From NCBI RefSeq assembly GCF_004138165.1, contig NZ_RYFF01000004.1, positions 1 through 64,000 on the forward strand: a stretch of 64,000 nt of DNA, in the 5' to 3' direction. Source of the DNA: Candidatus Chloroploca sp. Khr17. GTDB lineage: Bacteria > Chloroflexota > Chloroflexia > Chloroflexales > Chloroflexaceae. The notes below the pieces were generated by a model. That model had not been told where the DNA came from, made no database searches, and saw only the letters and a program-made list of their open reading frames with translations. Positions 59,898 to 64,000 of the stretch are shown one piece after another. Both the position numbers and the translations under genes were made by a program. Numbering within the stretch: the first letter of the stretch is position 1; every line of letters starts with the position of its first letter.

Positions 59898-62800
59898 ATG
59901 GCGATAGTAAAGCAGACCCGACCGAGCCGGACGCCGCAGGTTTTTGCGCATGATCCGCTCTGGTATAAAGACGCGATTATTTACGAGGTACACGTTCGGG
60001 CCTTCGCTGATAGTGATGGCGACGGGATTGGTGATTTCAAGGGGCTGACGAGCAAGCTCGATTATCTGCAGGAACTTGGGGTGACCGCCATCTGGTTATT
60101 ACCCTTTTATCCTTCGCCCCTCAAAGATGATGGCTATGACATCGCCGATTACACCGATGTTCACCCATCATATGGCGATATCGCCGACGTGCGCCTCTTT
60201 ATTCGTGAGGCGCATCGGCGTGGGTTGCGGGTGATCACCGAACTGGTGTGCAATCACACCTCTGATCAACATCCCTGGTTCCAGCGTGCGCGCCTTGCCC
60301 GTCCCGGTACCTCCCAGCGCGATTTCTATGTCTGGAGTGATAATCCCCAGAAGTATAGCGATGCGCGCATTATTTTCAAAGATTTCGAGACTTCAAACTG
60401 GACCTGGGATCCGGTTGCCGGGGCCTACTATTGGCATCGCTTCTACAGCCACCAGCCTGACCTGAACTTCGAGAATCCTGCCGTGCATCGGGCAATCTTT
60501 AAGGCCATGGAGTTCTGGCTTGATATGGGCGTGGACGGTCTTCGCCTTGATGCCATCCCCTATCTCTATGAAGAAGAGGGGACAAATTGCGAGAATCTGC
60601 CCCAGACGCATGTCTTTCTGAAAAAGTTGCGCCAGCAACTCGATGCCAAATATCCGGGACGCATGTTCCTCGCCGAGGCGAACCAGTGGCCGGAGGATCT
60701 GATTTCCTATTTCGGGGATGGCGATGAGTGCCATATGGCTTTCCATTTCTCGGTGATGCCCCGCCTCTATATGGCGGTACATCAAGAGAATCGCTTCCCG
60801 ATCATTGATATTATGCATCAGACGCCGACGATTCCTGATACATGCCAGTGGGCGATCTTCCTCCGTAACCACGATGAGTTGACCCTCGAGATGGTGACCG
60901 ATGAAGAACGCGACTATATGTATCGTTTCTATGCCAAAGATCCGCAGGCTCGGATTAATCTGGGCATTCGTCGCCGCCTCGCCCCATTGCTCGGCAATCA
61001 TCGGCGCAAGATTGAACTGATGAATGGCTTGCTCTTTTCGTTGCCCGGCACGCCAGTGCTCTATTATGGTGACGAGATTGGCATGGGTGACAATATCTAT
61101 CTCGGTGATCGCAATGGGGTGCGTACCCCGATGCAGTGGGCTGGGGATCGCAATGCTGGCTTTTCACGCACGAATCCACAACGCCTCTTTCTGCCGGTTA
61201 TTACCGACCCCGAGTATCACTACGAGATGGTCAATGTTGAAAACCAACTTGCCAATCAGCACTCGTTGCTCTGGTGGACGCGACGGCTGATCGCGCTGCG
61301 GAAACGCTATAAGGCGTTTGGCCGAGGCACTCTCGAGTTTCTCCATCCCGAAAACCGCAAGGTGCTCTGCTTTATTCGGCGCTATGAAGAAGAGACGATC
61401 CTCGTCATTGCCAATCTGTCGCGGTTTGTGCAAGGTGTCGAACTTGACCTGTCGGCCTTCCGGGGTATGATGCTGGTCGAGATGTTTGGTCAAGTCGAAT
61501 TCCCTTCAGTGGGCGATCATCCCTACTTTATTACTGTTGGCCCACACAGTTTCTACTGGTTTAGCCTGGTTGCCCAGCGGGCCGAAGGTTTGCGCAGCGA
61601 TGGGGGCGGGCTTGTTGATAGTGTAGATGTGCCGCTGCTCACCATTGAAGCCGGCGGATGGGATGCGATCTTTTATGATGGCCGCCAGGCGCAACTAGAA
61701 CAGGTTTTGCCTAATTATTTGCGCCCACGTCGCTGGTTTGGGGCCAAGGCACGCCGGATTAAAAATGTGCAGATCGCCGATGTGGTGATGGTTCCTCATG
61801 ACGATACGCTTTCGTACCTTGTTCTGGCAACGGTTCAGTATACCGAAGGAAGCGCCGAAACTTATCTCTTGCCAATGGCCTATGCCGAAGGCGAACGGGG
61901 TCGCAATATTCTCGCCGACTCACGTCACGCCGTCATTGCTCGGCTGCGCGTCAACGATCAGCAAGAAGAACCTGGCATGCTCTATGAGCCCCTCATTGAC
62001 CGTGGGTTCTGTGCGATGCTGCTCGATCTTGTCGTTGGGCGACGCCGTCTGCGCAGTGAACATGGGGCCGAGTTGACGGCAGTAACAACACGGGCGCTAC
62101 GGGGCATGGTCGGTGATGGGGCGGGCCTTGAAGCTTCGGTGATGCGTGGCGAGCAGAGCAATACCTCGATCAATTTTGGCGGGCGCATGATCATGAAACT
62201 CTTCCGCAAAGTTGATACCGGGGTCAATCCCGATCTTGAAATTGGACGCTACCTCACCGATGAGGCTGGCTATGCCCATACCCCGCCGCTGGCCGGGGCG
62301 ATCGAGTATACAAGGCCTGGCGAAGAAGCGATCACGCTGGCCTTGTTGCAAGGCTTTGTACCCAATGAGGGCGATGCCTTCGATTTTGCGATTGATGTGC
62401 TCAATAGCTATTTTGATCGCGTGCTGGTCGAGCCTGAGTTGGTCGCACCTGCAACCGAGGTGACCATTGCTGCGCTGCTTGATGCCGACGTTGAACCGCC
62501 AACTCCCGGGGGTGAGTTGATCAGTGCCTATCTCGACTCGGCTCAGTTGCTGGGCAAACGTACCGCCGAATTGCATCTAGCCCTTGCACGCGGCAAGTCA
62601 ACGGCATTTGCGCCTGAACCCTTCTCGCTGCTCTATCAACGCTCGCTCTACCAGTCGGTGCGCAGTTTGACCGCTGAAACTATTCAGGGCTTGCGTAAGG
62701 TGCTGCCAGGTTTGCCCGAAAACGTCCGCGAGGATGCTAGTCAGTTGCTGGCCCTTGAGTCAGAGTTGATGGCTCGCTTCCGACGGGTTAGTGCGACGAA

Positions 62801-63278
62801 GATCGAGGCCTCGCGAACGCGGATTCACGGTGATTACCACCTCGAGCAGGTGCTCTATACCGGCCTTGACTTCATGATTATTGACTTTGAAGGCGAGCCG
62901 ATCCGGCCGATTAGCGAGCGTCGCATTAAACGTTCACCGTTACGTGATATCGCCGGTATGCTGCGCTCGTATCAGTATGCAGCCTATTCAAGTTATTTTG
63001 AACGCCTCCAATCGACTACGCTGTCGCCCGAAGAGACGGCACGTCTGCGTCAGTGGGCCGATTTTTGGGCCTTCTGGGTTGGTGCCGCATTCCTGCGCAG
63101 CTATCGTGAACATACTGAAGGGGCTTCGTTTGTGCCCGCTGCACGTGGTGATCTTGAGACCCTCCTCGAGGTCTTTTACCTCGAGAAGGCGGTCTATGAG
63201 GTTGCCTATGAGATGAATAATCGCCCCACCTGGCTCAGCATTCCGCTTAGTGGAATTTTGCGCCAGATTACAGGGTAA
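59898..63278 (+). CDS. treS: Trehalose synthase / maltokinase fusion
   Basis: 1126 aa. The N-terminal half (about 1-560) is GH13_16 trehalose synthase: YKDAIIYEVHVRAFADSDGDGIGDF, DGLRLDAIPYLYEEEGTNCEN, LAEANQWPEDLI and FLRNHDELTLEMV. It converts trehalose and maltose into each other. The C-terminal half (about 590-1126) is maltokinase (Mak/Pep2): NTSINFGGRMIMKLFRK, RIHGDYHLEQVLYTGLDFMIIDFEGEP, which phosphorylates maltose. The fusion couples maltose release to its phosphorylation for GlgE. AGGAG lies 7 bases before the ATG. The two-domain form is known in many bacteria; here it sits between glgE and glgB. Confidence 0.97.
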   Translation: MAIVKQTRPSRTPQVFAHDPLWYKDAIIYEVHVRAFADSDGDGIGDFKGLTSKLDYLQELGVTAIWLLPFYPSPLKDDGYDIADYTDVHPSYGDIADVRLFIREAHRRGLRVITELVCNHTSDQHPWFQRARLARPGTSQRDFYVWSDNPQKYSDARIIFKDFETSNWTWDPVAGAYYWHRFYSHQPDLNFENPAVHRAIFKAMEFWLDMGVDGLRLDAIPYLYEEEGTNCENLPQTHVFLKKLRQQLDAKYPGRMFLAEANQWPEDLISYFGDGDECHMAFHFSVMPRLYMAVHQENRFPIIDIMHQTPTIPDTCQWAIFLRNHDELTLEMVTDEERDYMYRFYAKDPQARINLGIRRRLAPLLGNHRRKIELMNGLLFSLPGTPVLYYGDEIGMGDNIYLGDRNGVRTPMQWAGDRNAGFSRTNPQRLFLPVITDPEYHYEMVNVENQLANQHSLLWWTRRLIALRKRYKAFGRGTLEFLHPENRKVLCFIRRYEEETILVIANLSRFVQGVELDLSAFRGMMLVEMFGQVEFPSVGDHPYFITVGPHSFYWFSLVAQRAEGLRSDGGGLVDSVDVPLLTIEAGGWDAIFYDGRQAQLEQVLPNYLRPRRWFGAKARRIKNVQIADVVMVPHDDTLSYLVLATVQYTEGSAETYLLPMAYAEGERGRNILADSRHAVIARLRVNDQQEEPGMLYEPLIDRGFCAMLLDLVVGRRRLRSEHGAELTAVTTRALRGMVGDGAGLEASVMRGEQSNTSINFGGRMIMKLFRKVDTGVNPDLEIGRYLTDEAGYAHTPPLAGAIEYTRPGEEAITLALLQGFVPNEGDAFDFAIDVLNSYFDRVLVEPELVAPATEVTIAALLDADVEPPTPGGELISAYLDSAQLLGKRTAELHLALARGKSTAFAPEPFSLLYQRSLYQSVRSLTAETIQGLRKVLPGLPENVREDASQLLALESELMARFRRVSATKIEASRTRIHGDYHLEQVLYTGLDFMIIDFEGEPIRPISERRIKRSPLRDIAGMLRSYQYAAYSSYFERLQSTTLSPEETARLRQWADFWAFWVGAAFLRSYREHTEGASFVPAARGDLETLLEVFYLEKAVYEVAYEMNNRPTWLSIPLSGILRQITG

Positions 63279-63319
63279 ACTTCTCTGGATAGAAGTTTTT
63301 CCCATTTGATGAGGAGTAT

Positions 63320-64000
63320 ATGTCAGAAGAGCTTAAAAAACCACGTCGTAGTCGTACAAAACAAACGACAACGTCACCCGAATCAGTGACAGAAACAACG
63401 GCTACGCCTGAAGTGAACACGCCCGTGGTGCCTGAACCAATTGAGGTAGCCAGCCAGACTGATGAAGCCGTTGTTGCGACGACTGAAGATCACGATTCGT
63501 CCGATGCTGTGGCTGAACCAATGCCGTCAGGGATGCCCTCAATCGCGATCCCTGTGCCGACAGATCCCTATCCCGGATCACCGATTTTGACTGACGATGA
63601 TATCTATATCTTCAACGAAGGCAATCACTTTCGCTTGTACGAGAAACTGGGGGCGCATGTTACCACAGTAGATGGACAGGAAGGCACCTATTTTGCGGTC
63701 TGGGCGCCAAATGCCGAGTATGTTGCGGTGATAGGTGCCTGGAATAACTGGCATTCGGGTCACAATCCGCTCAAGGCTCGGGGTGACTCGGGGATCTGGG
63801 AAGCCTTTGTGCCTGGGGTTGTCAAAGGGGCGAGTTATAAGTTCCACGTCTCGTCGCGCTTTCACGCCTACAAAGAAGATAAGACCGATCCCCTAGGTAT
63901 TATGTATGAGGTTTCCCCTGGTACCGCCTCGATTGTCTGGGATCGCGCGTATACCTGGAATGATGAGGCCTGGATCGAGAGCCGCATGCAGCGTCAGAGC
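63320..64000 (+). CDS. glgB: 1,4-alpha-glucan branching enzyme (N-terminal part, cut by window end)
   Basis: The first 227 codons are present. The N-terminus is a Lys/Arg/Thr then acidic, low-complexity tail of about 90 residues (MSEELKKPRRSRTKQTTTSP onward), longer than in most GlgB. A CBM48-like domain follows, with DDDIYIFNEGNHFRLYEKLGAHV, GTYFAVWAPNAEYVAVIGAWNNW and the region ending VSPGTASIVWDRAY. These are typical of branching enzyme, which makes alpha-1,6 branches. ATG 63320 has GAGGAG 3 bases ahead, 41 bases after the treS-mak stop. The catalytic GH13 domain lies beyond the window. Confidence 0.94.
   Translation, partial: MSEELKKPRRSRTKQTTTSPESVTETTATPEVNTPVVPEPIEVASQTDEAVVATTEDHDSSDAVAEPMPSGMPSIAIPVPTDPYPGSPILTDDDIYIFNEGNHFRLYEKLGAHVTTVDGQEGTYFAVWAPNAEYVAVIGAWNNWHSGHNPLKARGDSGIWEAFVPGVVKGASYKFHVSSRFHAYKEDKTDPLGIMYEVSPGTASIVWDRAYTWNDEAWIESRMQRQS

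Overview
The window looks like chromosomal DNA from a member of the phylum Chloroflexota, most likely class Chloroflexia (a filamentous phototroph relative). This is inferred from gene style and not from a marker gene. Pointers are LCP proteins with long Pro/Thr linkers, secreted proteins with Thr/Pro-rich linkers and a C-terminal YLPII motif, a MalT/LuxR giant regulator, an archaeal-type ProRS, and many palindromic intergenic repeats. I found no rRNA, tRNA, CRISPR array, transposase or phage gene. About 39 protein-coding features, two of them cut by the window or by deletion, fill nearly all of the sequence.

Layout. 1-340: hairpin-rich intergenic DNA. 341-2521: a SpoIIE-type phosphatase and an LCP wall-polymer transferase. 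2802-4628 (-): trehalohydrolase treZ. 4724-12164 (-): an apparent operon transcribed leftward as heme-sensor GGDEF cyclase > CHAT/NTPase/HEAT protein > purD, followed after a gap by a double-GNAT gene. 12400-15153 (-): MalT-type LuxR regulator. 15423-24163 (+): peptide and metal scavenging block (MFS transporter, M20 dipeptidase, pepT, leucyl aminopeptidase, AbgT transporter, ZIP transporter, 54-aa membrane peptide). 24352-27765 (-): unknown membrane protein, HAD phosphatase, argS. 28338-31301 (-): large PAS/GAF histidine kinase. 31524-34805 (-): carB. 34989-39635 (-): six-repeat Gmad2 lipoprotein and S9 peptidase. 39775-41562 (+): zinc-finger/LCP fusion. 41662-42699 (-) and 42766-45006 (+): divergent NAGPA-like and CapA-like secreted proteins. 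45124-49012 (+): biotin carboxylase fused to BCCP, GNAT, proS. 49066-50916 (-): tandem methyltransferase, 5'-truncated fructosamine-kinase remnant, LMW phosphatase. 51018-54946 (+): structured RNA leader, S1 protein, ornithine-cyclodeaminase family protein, UDP-glucose dehydrogenase. 55387-57646 (+): nadC and a secreted protein behind a long untranslated stretch. 57830-64000 (+): glgE, treS-maltokinase fusion and glgB (cut by the window end).

How it works together. The right end encodes the trehalose-to-alpha-glucan (GlgE) route: TreS makes maltose from trehalose, its fused kinase makes maltose-1-phosphate, GlgE polymerises it and GlgB branches it. TreZ at the left end is one half of the TreY/TreZ route that makes trehalose from glucan; no treY lies here. 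LCP, Ugd, CapA-like and NAGPA-like genes suggest investment in cell-surface glycopolymers.

The most unusual items are: (1) the translationally coupled GGDEF and CHAT-NTPase-HEAT genes, the second with a P-loop lysine changed to glutamine; (2) a promoter, pseudoknot-capable RNA and intrinsic terminator upstream of the S1 gene with mutually exclusive pairings; (3) an anti-sigma-like zinc finger fused to an LCP enzyme; (4) a fructosamine-kinase stub left between two intact genes; and (5) a family of composite intergenic repeats that share a 20-bp terminal motif.
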